This document shows, in pieces, positions 11,624-22,966 of a DNA stretch of 64,000 bases. The translations under genes and the position numbers were made by a program. The notes under the pieces are model-generated. The model was not told the origin of the DNA and made no database searches. It saw only the letters and a list, made by a program, of their open reading frames with translations. The DNA comes from Tubiluchus corallicola (lineage: Eukaryota; Priapulida; Priapulimorpha; Priapulimorphida; Tubiluchidae): contig JAQGDQ010000208.1 of assembly GCA_030141605.1 (NCBI GenBank), positions 186,001 through 250,000 on the forward strand, read 5' to 3'. The first letter of the stretch is position 1; each line of letters opens with the position of its first letter.

Positions 11624-12002
11624 CTAAGCCAATGTCTGATGCAAATAGTAAAGTACAAGTACCGTGATAAAGCAAATAGAATGTGTGCCAATACTGCTTT
11701 ATTGCATCATCACTGTACAGCAAAATTTACGCCTAACAGAAATGCTTGCTTAGTCTTAGTGGTTACTAAGTAAGACATACCGAAAAATAATCTTCAGCTA
11801 GAAAATAACGGCTGTTTATGATATTTAAGGTTGCTTGTATTGCCCAATTAAAATACATTCACTGCACGGACACCAAATAACTGAACTGAATGACTTGAAG
11901 ACAGTTGCAATTTAGAATTGCCAGAATCAAATTTGATATCAAACTGGTCTTGATTTTCGTCATTGTCGGTTGTCATTCACGGAATGAACAACCAATAAAA
12001 AA

Positions 12003-12010
12003 TGACTCAG
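12003..12010. promoter_or_regulatory. AP-1/MARE-type site upstream of C/EBP-gamma
   Basis: TGACTCAG (followed by C) matches the AP-1 / small-Maf-NRF core. A CCAAT motif lies just to the left (11992-11996). It is about 0.4 kb upstream of the inferred C/EBP-gamma start, in the space shared by the two divergent bZIP genes. Such an 8-mer can occur by chance. Confidence 0.3.
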
Positions 12011-14379
12011 CTAGAAAAGCCCATTGATAGTGGATATGTAAACAGTGCACTACTAACTATCTGCTTTGCCACTAAAAACAAAAATTGATGGTAAATGCAT
12101 GAGTGAAGAAATTTTCGTGAGTAACTGTTTGCAAGTTTTACAGACTTGTACAGAAAATCACACGCGAACTTGCACTCCTACTGCTGCGACTAAGTTACTA
12201 ATCGGCTATGGTGTTTTGACGATCTACTGCCTTATTTAAAGGTGAAAATTTGTCCTGTAGTCAGACACACTTGGTGTTATCCAAATATGATTTAAAAATT
12301 CATTTGTGCTTCTGCTTTTAATTCCTGAAATATTTGAATTCCCAAATAACTTCTTCTTTCACTTCTTTGCTAAAGCACTTTTTCTTTGAATTTGCTTTCT
12401 AACCCTTTCCAACACATGCTACAAAGCTCGTTTTCAAGGAAGCATTTGCCGCTATTTCACAAATGAAGAAAGTAAGAGAACACCCATTCAACCAACAGTT
12501 ATGTGCAAAGTAATTGTAAGTAAAAACTGATCATGTGAACAAAACTCTTTTGAAGACCATAGGACCAGGCATTACATGTGAGTCATGATAACTGTGGAAG
12601 GCTGAAATCCTGTACATTTACGAGGGACAGTTCTGTTTGTATGAAGAGGTCATTTTTCATTTTTGTAGCTTTAAATTTTAGACATATAGGTCCTTGTAAG
12701 TTTCAAGATTAGATTAACGTAAATTGGGATTAATTGGTAATTAAATACTACACTCATTGGCATCAAGCAAACCATAGTCCACATTAACTGAATCATCAAA
12801 CTGTTCCACTTACCTACACTGCATCTGAATTTGAAACACAAAACTTTGAACAATCTGCCATTAACTTACTTGGCCTAAGAACTTAAAGTTTTTTAATGTA
12901 CATATGTACATGTTTGAAAATCATCAGTTAGAATGCAAAAATGTGATGCAAGTCAAACAAGAAAGTTAGTCTATATAGATAAGGTAGACAAATGTCAATA
13001 TTCAAGCCAATGTTTACATATGGTGCATAGCACTGACTGACTTTACAGACAATACACTATTAAGTATGCACATGCTACATTTGTGCCAGTTTGTCATATT
13101 GACTGGGTAGGGCATGCATGTGTGTTTTAGTTCAAACATAGGGAGCTCATTAGCTTGACTACATTCTAGAATATTTTCGATGTTTGCAGCCATTTGCCTC
13201 AAACTGATGAATTGCGATTTGTTTGGCTCCCTCAGAGCTTCCCCGAACTCTCATTACTTTCCTAAGCCATTTTTATGATTAAAACAACTTCTAGAAATTC
13301 AGAATCTTTTAAAATTACAACAAATTTCTGCTCGTATGACCGACGTTGCCAGTAAAAAATAGGTAGCCTAAACAAACAAAGATACAACCGTGTTTAAGCA
13401 CTATAAAGTTCATCTTATTTACACGTGTCTTTACAGCTGCAACATTTTCAAGTTTATTTTGGTCCCATAAAATACCTACCAGCTATATTTTAAGGCATAA
13501 ACAGAGTAAACCTAATAGCACTAGTCACCTTAAGATATCCAATTAGTACGTACATATTAGTAATTCTAACATAAAGATATGCTGTGGCCTTGTTCTATTA
13601 TAATTGTGTATTCCATTCGTTTTCGTTGATACTAAAACGAGTCACCGGCTGTTCTACTATACTGTATTTTCTGAAGTGTGTAATATTTATAATATGTGCA
13701 AATATTTACAATAATTACCGTAATATTTACAATACTAACAGTAAATGTGGAAACCTTACTGAACTTCCTGCCTATTTCTTAATGTTAAGTTCTAAGGCAA
13801 TTTTTTCAGAGGAATACTGCACTCTCTGGCATAGCAGACGGGGTCTTCTATTTTCAGGCTGGGTGGCGTAGGTTTAAAGGTGGAGTGGTGCACTTTACTA
13901 CCCTTTAATTAGTATAACTACACAAACTTCAAATATTTTCACACCAGACATTCCTTTAATTTAGTTTTAAAGAAATCTGTAAACAGCGGCTTCTACAAAA
14001 ATTTACGGTAAAGTATAGGGCTAGTAGTATAATTCATAAATTATAAACTTAAAAATAAAATACAATAAAGTTTTGCAAATTGTACCTTGCACTAACTTGC
14101 CATCGCCATCTATCACAGATCGCGGCTTAAGAAAATAACTTCTTTTGGCCAAAAACTTTTATCATAAAAATTAATGTGAACTTAGAACTAACCTGATACT
14201 AGTATAAATAAATGTATAAAGAAATGATGCAATCAACACTGCAATGCCAACTAAAGGCAGCTTCGCAATGCATGAATGTCACAGGATGTTGCAACAATTT
14301 TAGTTCTGCGCTCCGCCGCCAGATTAAAAATATACTCTGTTCCACCGGAACACGGAGGACACCAGACACTTTTATGATC
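12011..14379. other. Intergenic region between the divergent bZIP genes
   Basis: No exon is supportable here. Short frames (for example minus 13014-13202 and plus 13584-13871) look like chance. It may hold shared regulatory DNA. Confidence 0.4.
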
Positions 14380-14690
14380 TAGGGTGAGCATCGAACGTTG
14401 GAATGGATTCGAACCAAATTTTTTAATACCGAATTCGAACCTAAAATTATAGATTCGAATAATTCAGCACCTCGGCCATATACCTTCTTTATCATTATAA
14501 TGTTTGAAACAGCATGTAATTAGCACAATTTAGCTGCAGTTTCTGTACAAAACTTTTAACAAACTAATAGTGGTATTACTGCAGAACAAAATCAAGTAAT
14601 ATGCATGGTCTTTTTAAGACCACTTTGTTTTACTGGCTCGAAAACTTGTTCGAAAATCTTTCAAACTCAAAAATTTGATTCAGAAGTAAA
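14380..14690 (-). mobile_element. hAT-like MITE copy, truncated
   Basis: It begins TAGGGTGAGCATCGAA, the same terminus as the right end of the 22347-22716 element read backwards. It continues with matching blocks (TTCGAACCTAAAATTATA, TAATGTTTGAAACAGCATG, AGCTGCAG, GTTCGAAAATCTTTC) in reverse orientation to that element. The far terminus is missing or too diverged. Confidence 0.65.
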
Positions 14691-14764
14691 TTATCATGAT
14701 TGTTAAACACAACACTAGAAAAACAGAATTTCTGGGTGAACTACCGAAGTCTTGTTATACGTGC

Positions 14765-15010
14765 CTTAACTGTGCCATCCTCCACCTTATATTATGTTTT
14801 TCAAATATGCCTGCAACGAGGCTCGTTTCGAAAAAGACAAAAATGATTTTAAATGTCTTTTACAGTTTTAATCATAGGCATTTTATGTGCATATATATAA
14901 TGTGGAAATTTCAATATTTATAGGTGTATACTAAACTGCAATGAATGTTGGTCAAAGGTCGATTTTTCCTTTAAAAACAGTTTTAAACATGCAGCATTTG
15001 ATGTTAAATA
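14765..15010. repeat. Dispersed repeat, copy B (pairs with 9320-9560)
   Basis: See the copy at 9320-9560. This copy starts about 75 bp right of a hAT-like MITE fragment. Confidence 0.55.
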
Positions 15011-15599
15011 AATAAGAGCATAATAAAGCATTTATACAAATAACTAAAACTAAAATCTGATCAGTTTAGACATATAAGTTTACTAAATTATGCATAGGTA
15101 TATATAATGCCTGTGCGGCCTTGTTTCTAGAATCTATTTATATGTGTATTTTAATATGTAGTTTGTTTTGTTTTTTGTTTACATGTAAATTTTTGGAGCA
15201 GATATATATAATTAAGTTGAAACAAGAATAAATTAGTATATTAAATTGTACGGAAAATATGTATTTATTTATGTCACAAGCAATAACTAATTAATATTGT
15301 AAAAATAATAAAAATACAAACATATACTTAAACAAAAGGCATATGCATTAGTTGTTATTGACAATCTAATTCTAATTAGGTCACCATGCTTTTTAACCCA
15401 CGTTAATTTATTACTAATCTCAAGAATAAAAAGTAATAGAAAATCATTGCTTTTTATCACATGTAATAAATATAGTCAGCATTACAAAGCACTTGTAGCA
15501 ACATTAACTGCGAATTGTTAATTGTCTTACTGGCTCCTTACTGTAACTTTTACTTAATTTTTTACTGTGACGAAAACGTTATTTGGGCCCATCCCCTAA

Positions 15600-15617
15600 A
15601 TCCGCCTCTGGCACGGT
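15600..15617 (-). mobile_element. Possible hAT-type transposon terminus
   Basis: Read on the minus strand, this ends in CAGAGGCGGATTTAGGGG. CAGAGGCGGAT is a common terminus of hAT elements in animals. I found no partner end to the left, so the element may be decayed or truncated. Confidence 0.35.
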
Positions 15618-15671
15618 AGCACAGAGGCAGCAGTATTTAATATTGCAAATAGGCTCATCATAACCAGCTAA

Positions 15672-15710
15672 CCAATCAAACGTATTTGCCTAAAAATAAA
15701 CCTGACGTCA
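15672..15710 (+). promoter_or_regulatory. CCAAT box and full CRE upstream of C/EBP
   Basis: CCAAT (15672-15676) is followed 26 bases on by the palindromic cAMP-response element TGACGTCA (15703-15710), then ATGC. A half-CRE TGACG lies near 15760. The full element lies about 400 bases upstream of the C/EBP start codon. Vertebrate CEBPB is CREB-regulated through promoter CREs, so autoregulatory or ATF/CREB control is plausible, but it is inferred only from the motif. Confidence 0.45.
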
Positions 15711-16112
15711 ATGCTAACGAATGAGAAAAGGGTGCGTGTGTCAAGTTAAAAATAATCATGACGTTTCTTGTATCGTTACGCAAAAAGTACTGTTAAAGTT
15801 TATTCGTAGAATACCAACTCGTTCCAGTAAATTGTGCATTGCCATGGCTGCGGTAGCCAAAATTTTATCCAAATGTGCGTAATTTATTAAATTATGTCAA
15901 GCAAAATTAAATATTGATCCTGCACTAACCCCTCGCGGAAGAGTACCCATTTTGTGGAGCAGTGATTAGTCTATCCATGCGGTGTGAGATTGCGTCAGAA
16001 TTCAGTTTTAGTTTGTCAATGTTCTAAATAGTGTATTGTATTTTTATCTAAACGGATATACGTAGTGGAAATATTCTGATTCTTGATAGTGGATTTTCAC
16101 GGTGGTTCTGTT

Positions 16113-17322
16113 ATGAGAACTTCGCCTTTTGAGAAAGAAAGGTCGTTAACTGAAAATGTGGTAGATTTTACCACGGAAATTTTCGATTTGTCGCCTTCGG
16201 CATGTTACGACTTGTACAACATGAGTTCGGATAACACATTGAACTTTTATGATGCTGAGACTAATGATAATGTTCCCGATGTTACTGTAAAAATTGAAAC
16301 AAATGAAATGTCCACTGCTGAGACAAATTCAAGCAGGCCTTCTGACAGCAACGCTAAACTGGAGTTTGACATATTAAAGTACAGCGAACCTTCTCTTGAT
16401 CTGAGGTACAAAGCGTTAAACAGTGAAATATAGCGATTTGCACAATTATAATTTTTTTCTAGTAGTAGTAACAGTAAAACTATTTAATTCTGTAAACTCG
16501 ATGCAATAGTTAAGGTGCTATGTATATGTTATGCATAATATATGAGCAGAATTGACTGTATTCTGAAGTCTGCTACTATGATAACGGTTGTATAAAATAT
16601 GAACGACTAAAATGTATACATAAAGTTTAAAATGTACAATGTTTGATTTTACAGTGTTGCCTTAAATATGTTAGAAGTAAGTTTTTGCAGATTTATGATT
16701 GTAATGTTAATTAACACATTAGTCACTGTTCATATTTCACTCTTGAAATATATCTCTTTTATATTTCAGCCTCTTTGATTCATCAATAACAACTCCTGAA
16801 GTAAATCAGTTGATGGCTGGCTTTTTTCCAGGTGCTAAAATGCTACCAGCTGAAACTCTGGATGGTTCGATTAATGTTCTTTCAGAAAGTCACACAGCAG
16901 AACCAGAATTTGTTAAACTGGAACAATCACCAAGTGAACATAATTATACCTCTCGTACCGTGGTTGTTGATACTGATGAAACATCTGGTGCAATTACTCT
17001 ATCACCATCTACATCTACCGAGTCCACTCATTCCAAAATTGTTGAAAAGCATGAAACACAAAAAAGCAAGTTTATTTATCGAAAGAGAAAAAGTACAGCG
17101 AAAAGTTCTGACAGTTATCAGGAGAAAAGGAAACGTAATAATGAAGCAGTAAGAAAATCTAGGCAAAAGACAAAATTGAAGCAGCTCGAAACTCAGGCTA
17201 AAGTTGACAGCCTTACAAAAGAAAATGAGACACTTCAGAAGCGGGTAGATCAACTTGTAAAAGAACTAGAAGTTTTAAAACAATTGTTTACTGTCTTCCA
17301 AACTCGCTCTGCAGACTCATGA
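16113..17322 (+). CDS. CEBP: C/EBP family bZIP transcription factor (two exons)
   Basis: Coding exons 16113-16405 and 16770-17322 join in frame (CTG AG|C CTC) across a 364-bp intron with donor CTGAG|GTACAA and acceptor ATATTTCAG, giving 281 residues. An in-frame TGA at 16077-16079 supports ATG 16113 as the start. The N-terminal half has a C/EBP-like activation segment (FTTEIFDLSPSACYDLYN near 19-36) and SLFDSSITTPEVNQLM (98-113). It also has two psi-K-x-E sumoylation/regulatory motifs, VKIE and VKLE. The C-terminus is the bZIP: basic region with NNEAVRKSR at about 221-229, then a zipper (VDSLTKENETLQKRVDQL) ending 20 residues before the stop. It should bind CCAAT/enhancer-type sites as a homodimer or with C/EBP-gamma. 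Vertebrate CEBPA, B and D are intronless, so the intron is notable. Exact subfamily cannot be assigned. Confidence 0.93.
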
Positions 17323-18053
17323 TATTCTGAAACACTAGTTCTAGCCTAGCAAAGGTTGTATCTTGTACATATTGTTTTAAATGGTTTTGACTTTCTATTT
17401 TTAGCATTGTATGTAGTTTTTTATTAGTGGTACTTACTACTGAGGTAGTATCATTTGTATGTAAGTGCTGTGAGATACTACTGAGTATTTTGAAGGCAGC
17501 AATTTCATTTTTTATCGTTGTATTTTATTGGTAGTACTTGTTACTAATATCATTATTTGTATATAAGAACTGTATGATGCTGATGAGTATTTTGAAAGTA
17601 ATTATGTGTAAGGAATATTTGATTAAACTTAGGCATATTTAGTGCGTACTATCATTATTGAGATTATGATTATTATTTTTACTGCGACGTGCAACGTGAA
17701 TACGCAATTATGTGTATAATATTTGTGATTCCACGCATTTACATTCAAAATTAAACTTTATTTGCATTGTGTTGATCGAGTAAGCATTTTTACATCATAG
17801 TTTTACATAGTGAGTTGAACACATGGTAATTCTGTAGCAAGCTCATTCAAGCAGCATCTGTTATTAACGGGAAGTTTATGAAAACAATCACTGTATTTAT
17901 TATTAAAGTGTGCGATTGTGCTACTTGTTATAAAATCGTTTTTTGGGGAAATTACTTCACATTCCAAATTCTGCTTTTACTTTACTTATAGGTAGGTGCT
18001 GTTGTAAGTATGAGTACGTGGTCTATAAAACATAGTTTTAGAATGTGTAATTA
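17323..18053. other. C/EBP 3' UTR and flank
   Basis: Non-coding and AT-rich, with the 3' UTR beginning at the TGA. No clean AATAAA sits close to the stop; ATTAAA near 17751-17756 is a candidate polyadenylation signal, giving a 3' UTR of roughly 0.43 kb. Confidence 0.4.
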
Positions 18054-18234
18054 TAGTCAAACCTCTTTATACACCACCCACTTTGGGACTGCAAAAAAGG
18101 CTGGCGTTAAGCAACTTTGACATTATAGTGAGGTGCATTAATACTTACATGTCCATAACAATGTAGACATTTTGTTTTGCAAAATATTTGGGCACTAAGA
18201 GTTGGGGGGACATCATCCTAACGAGGTTTGGCTG
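18054..18234. mobile_element. pogo/Tigger-like MITE (181 bp) with TA duplication
   Basis: The left end reads TA|TAGTCAAACCTCTTTATAC and the right end ACGAGGTTTGGCTG|TA. The right end reverse-complemented gives CAGCCAAACCTCGT, matching the left end with few changes. CAGTCAAACCTC-type termini and a TA target duplication are typical of the pogo branch of Tc1/mariner. No coding capacity. Confidence 0.72.
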
Positions 18235-19842
18235 TAGTTTATTATACATATTCTGCGGACTATAGTTGCATTGAAAGTTGATTTGGTCTCTTGTGATGGT
18301 TTTGTTATACCTAGCTATGCATTTTAAGAACGTTTTTATACAATAATTATGGACTTGCTATAAATAGTAGTCAGTTACTTTATATTTTTTGCTTATATAC
18401 ATGTATATCAATGCGACATACACATCATTGTAAAACGACATCATTTTTCAGCTAATGTCCAATAGAGTGTACAATCAACATTATTCTTTGTTGCAATCCT
18501 GTTGAAATGTCATTTTTATCAGAAAAGTCGAATATAATGCCTTGACATATAGACACACGCCGAAGTTTTATTTATTTTCTCATAAGCATGATCACACTCT
18601 TTATTGCATTTGACTTTTTTGTTCTTTGTCAGTAATAGGAAATGCTACTTTATAGTGAAAATGTGCAGCTTTTTAATTAAGAGCTAAATTTTAGAAATGT
18701 ATAATTTATCTGTATGAATTAATTTTCTTGTATAAAACTCCTCTTGAAACTGTATCATTTAGATTTGTAAGTAGTTTGTATTTTTGTGTAGGTGTTGTGA
18801 TTTTCGTCCATTGTGATTAGTGAAAAGCAAGCATCTTGCCCAGATATAAGTAGGAATTATAGATTATGCAACAGCAATATGAATTTACTTTATGCAGAAA
18901 AGTGAAATTTATCAAATGTGTGTTCACATTATTCGGAAATACACTATTATTAGACACTACACTGTCTTTAAAAAATGCAAATTTACTGTTGAAGAAAAAA
19001 TAATATGCTAGATAACATTTATTGTTAGTAGCTGATTCTATGTAACCGGCCTCATAAAACTTCTATTCGTGTGGTTGTGATAATTTCAGTGTGGGTGTGA
19101 CTCATTAATTTAAATGAAATTCAGCCCAGTTATAGACCCTGTGAGAACATATTTTGTTGTGTAAAACATGACCTGAGGATGTAATTCAAGGTCTTTGCCA
19201 TGAAATTGTTTGTTTCAGTTTTTTTTGTCCACTGATAATGAAGATAATGTTTAGCACGTGAAATGTGAGCTTTCCTTTTAACTTGCTGTACAACAGGTTA
19301 TACCTCATTTACATGCAGAACTTATATCTCAGAGTTTTCATTAATTATTTAATAGTACCGAACTATAATGTTTAGTTACGTATCATAGGTCAAATATGCA
19401 GTCTAAGACGATGATTCGTGATGTATAACTGTTTGATGGCCATCTGTGTGTTCTATACGCACACCTTTAATAATATATGGTTGTTGGAAGAATGTCTTCA
19501 TAGACTACATGTGCTCACTAATAATCCTGTACATGTGCTTTCAGTCTCTCTAAAAAGTCAGTTTGGTACACTATAATGACACCTCAGGACTGACTGGTAA
19601 ACTGTTCTACTGATTAACGTCACTATTTGGTGGGAAAGAAACGTTTGTAATTACACTATAGTTTTTGCGTAAGGTTACAGAAACGGATATTTCAATGAAT
19701 AAAAATTTTCTGTAGCACGTTACGTCAGCTGTTTGCGTTTTCTGTTGTAATGACTGATCGTTTTTTTTAATGATTCTGGATCCAAAACGGTTATATAACA
19801 AGGTTGAAACCTCGTGCGTAGTACGTGCAGTATATATTGACT
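18235..19842. other. Non-coding interval
   Basis: No supportable gene, RNA gene or structured repeat was seen. A 64-codon minus frame at 19607-19801 has no recognisable features. Confidence 0.4.
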
Positions 19843-20035
19843 ATGGGTGAACACTTTCAATGAGAAAGCGAGTTCTTACTGAATTTTTGACTTTCGAACT
19901 CGAATCAAATCCCAATCGAATTCAGTTTTAAAGATTTTCGAATTACATATATCGAAAAGAGCAATTCCACAAAGGTCATACCTATTGCTTGTTTTGTTCT
20001 GCAGTAAAAATCGTAACAAACTATATTCCAAATTA
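19843..20035 (+). mobile_element. hAT-like MITE fragment
   Basis: It aligns with the left half of the 22347-22716 element: TGGGTGAAC versus TGGGCATTC at the end, TTCGAACTCGAATC, AAGATTTTCGAA, CACAAAGGTCATAC and TTTTGTTCTGCAGTAAAA. The right half is lost, and a LINE fragment follows directly. Confidence 0.6.
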
Positions 20036-20059
20036 ACAAAAAAATTTGAAAGTAAGAGG

Positions 20060-20239
20060 ATTAATCTTAGAAATAAAATTAAGAATCTGTGCCCACTTGT
20101 GGAAACTGTGTTTCTCTACAACTCAGAGTTATGGACATTCAAAGCACAACACAAATCAGAAATTAATGCATTTCAAAGAAAAAACTATAGGAACATTCTA
20201 GGAATAAAACGGCAGAAGAACCATTACATTTCCGTGTAA
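20060..20239 (+). pseudogene. LINE reverse-transcriptase C-terminal fragment
   Basis: The frame reads LVETVFLYNSELWTFKAQHK, then INAFQRKNYRNILGIKRQK, the region after the polymerase domain of non-LTR retrotransposon ORF2. Close relatives lie at 30590-31230 in this window. Everything upstream is missing, and the sequence becomes non-coding after 20239, ending in ACTGACTGACT / TAACTAACTAA simple sequence near 20430-20495. A dead 5'-truncated or eroded copy. Confidence 0.75.
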
Positions 20240-20495
20240 GAGCGACACGAAATGTTGGAAAACTTTTAATGCTCTAACTTGCCACGTGGAACACCCAGAC
20301 TCTTGAACGGTTTACAGGAGGCTTACAAAGACTTCCTCTAAATGCTTCACATGAACTGTTATCACTACCTCTCCAAAACTGATTCCATTGTTATGCGTTT
20401 CATACCATTTCACCAGAACTGCATCAGAATAATGAACTGACTGACTGACTAACTATAACTAGCTTAACTGTCTATAGCTAACTAACTAATTTGAT

Positions 20496-22338
20496 TACAA
20501 AAATCGCAGCCTTGAACAGAGTTAGTGTACCCATATTGCATGATAGTTTGTTTATTTGCAATATGTAAACTATTATCATTTTTACTATAGTTCAAAATTC
20601 TACAGATTTAATTTAAAAGGAAAACTTGCCAAAATTTAATGAGTTAAAATATTGAAATTAGACAAAATTATTTGAGTTACTGTTTATTTATTCATAGTTT
20701 TTATAGCACGAAATTTTTATAACAGTAATTGTAAATTTTGTCTATAGATACCTACTTTATTATGACTGTGCTAATTCACATAAATTATTAAGACATGTGA
20801 TGCTATAACTATTATGAGAAAAGTGATCTATATCTAATATACATAATGTTTTAAACACGTTTTGTTTAAAACATAATAGCTTGCAACATAACGATTTAAC
20901 TTTAAAATGCCTGTTTTTATAGAATTTTATTAAGCAGTAGAATAAATAGCCTTAATATGAAATCAGATTTAACAGCTGAAATTAAAGGAAAAATGTACAT
21001 GCAATTCTATCACAAATGTATGCTATACATTCATATGCTCCAAGTATTTTTAGTCTGACTCTAAATGCAAATTTAAATCCTACTGAAATTTATACAGTAA
21101 GTATTTACAATTTATACAACAGCAAGCTTAATCAAAACAGCATTTAATACTTTCTCTAGAACCATTAAAAAGAAAAACTTGCCAAATAAGTGAGTCAAAA
21201 ATATTGAAATTGAACAATAAAATTATTCTTGCTCCTGCTTATGTCTTATTTTTACGAAATTTGCTAATGCACATAGATCATTATGGTATATCGACTTGCT
21301 ATATTTATAATTATTATATTGCGAGTAATTATAGATCTAGAACTAATAAACATTACAACCTGTGAATTGAATTTTATGAATTATGAATTTATTCCACAGC
21401 AAATTGTACATACAAATTGTTAATACATTATAAAATAAAATAAACCAGTTACTGTGTGGAGGAGGTAGGATCAGGTTGCGCATCGGAAAAACAGCTAAAA
21501 AGTTCATAATCGCTCGGTTTTTAGCGAGGTATTAACAATTGCGTTTTATGCCTAGGAAACGTGGTCAATGGTCGCGTGCTCTTGATATCCAATCACCGTT
21601 TTTATTACTTGATTAGCGCATAGGGCACACTGCCTGGCGAACTTTGTGGCTTTGTGTCTTAATTTGTGGTTTTTACTTCATAAAAATCGTTATTTGTCTG
21701 ACAGAAGTCTGGCTCATCCCAAGACGCTTGCTTGTTCCTCAGAAATAATAAGTAATAACAAGAAAACAAGAAAAAATTCTGAAAAGGGAGCAAGGTATAC
21801 CAGCTTTCTTCCTCCACCCATGTTTCAAAGATAAACAATTAAAAAAACAATGATAATGACACAATAATAAAATGACAAACATCTTTAAAATTCAAACATC
21901 AAGTTGCTGCACGTGTGGTTGTACATGTATAAATACATTTACCAAGTCATCAATTTGTGTACTAGCAAAATTAATGTGGGCTACTGTTGTCTGTAGTGCG
22001 TATGTGATATTTTGGAACGTGACACACTTGGGCAAGAGACATTTGGCGACCATGTTGTATTGGTGATTATATTTTTGTTTATTAAATTTTTTATGATTCG
22101 CTGTCTTCTGTAACTCGCACAAAATATTATCTCTCGACTCAAAGTGTACATATATATAGATATATATAGTCTACATATACATATATTTTATTAATATTTT
22201 TTAAGATTGTCTCATTAAATTCAATATGCTGAAACGTGTGTTATAGCCTGTCAGTTGACTTGCATCCTATGGCTTCCCACTTTTGATTTTCTGTTTATGT
22301 TGTTCATAAAATAAACGAAGCAGGAGAAGACACTGCAT
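20496..22338. other. AT-rich non-coding interval
   Basis: No gene is supportable. The sequence is strongly AT-rich, with TA-rich simple sequence near 22148-22190. Short frames at 21646-21834 and 21872-22066 show no known protein features. Confidence 0.4.
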
Positions 22339-22346
22339 ACGAGCAC

Positions 22347-22716
22347 TAGGAGTGGGCATTCTTTACCAGAATGCGAATTCGAATCGAACCGAATTTCAGT
22401 GTTTCTAATACGAATTGAGTTGGAAAGATTTTCGAACAGGTTCTCGAACCACTAGTAAAAAGTGCTTTTCACAAAGATCATACATAGTATTTGATTTTGT
22501 TTCGCAGTAAAACCACTATTAGTTTATCAAAAATTTTGCACAGAAGCTGCAGCGAAATTGTGCTATTTGCATGCTGTTTCAAACATTTTAACGATAAAGA
22601 ACACAAGTGGCTGGCTGAAGTGCTGAATATTTCGACTATATAATTTTAGGTTATATCTTATAATTTCAGGCCAGAACTAAAAAACTCGTTCGAATCGAAT
22701 TCGATGCTCACCCCTA
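22347..22716 (+). mobile_element. hAT-like MITE, full-length copy (370 bp)
   Basis: The termini are TAGGAGTGGGCAT at the left and, reverse-complemented, TAGGGGTGAGCAT at the right, followed on both sides by TTCGAATCGAA-rich subterminal sequence. Flanks 22339-22346 (ACGAGCAC) and 22717-22724 (ATAGGCAC) look like an 8-bp target duplication with three transitions, as expected for hAT. Relatives are at 14380-14690 and 19843-20035. The BEL/Pao retrotransposon sits 21 bp to its right. Confidence 0.72.
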
Positions 22717-22737
22717 ATAGGCACCTGCTAATGATTA

Positions 22738-22930
22738 TGTAAAACTATGTCACGAAGATTTTGCATATTGTGTTTTTTGTAGCGGGGGTGTGCGCCATTT
22801 TTCTTGTTCCACGTGTGTGCGACATTTTTGTTTCAGTGACAAAATTCGATTTATGTGTGATGAACAATTTATAGTTTTAAATAAACAGATTGTATCTAAT
22901 AATTGAAACTTATCCGTGATTGTATTTATA
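22738..22930 (+). repeat. 5' LTR of the BEL/Pao element
   Basis: It runs from TGTAAAACTATGTCACG to GTGATTGTATTTATA. It contains AATAAA near 22890, a likely polyadenylation signal. The ends are TGT...ATA rather than the usual TG...CA. One base of ambiguity remains: starting at the preceding A would give a 4-bp duplication. Confidence 0.93.
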
Positions 22931-22933
22931 TTT

Positions 22934-22951
22934 TGGTGCCGAACTGCCGGG
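22934..22951 (+). promoter_or_regulatory. Primer-binding site of the BEL/Pao element
   Basis: TGGTGCCGAACTGCCGGG starts three bases after the 5' LTR. TGG is the complement of a tRNA 3' CCA end. I cannot name the tRNA. Confidence 0.75.
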
Positions 22952-22966
22952 AAAAGAGACCTTTAG

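Noticed and set aside
16832-17253. Alternative frames over C/EBP exon 2
   Set aside because: Out-of-frame shadows; the bZIP frame explains the region.
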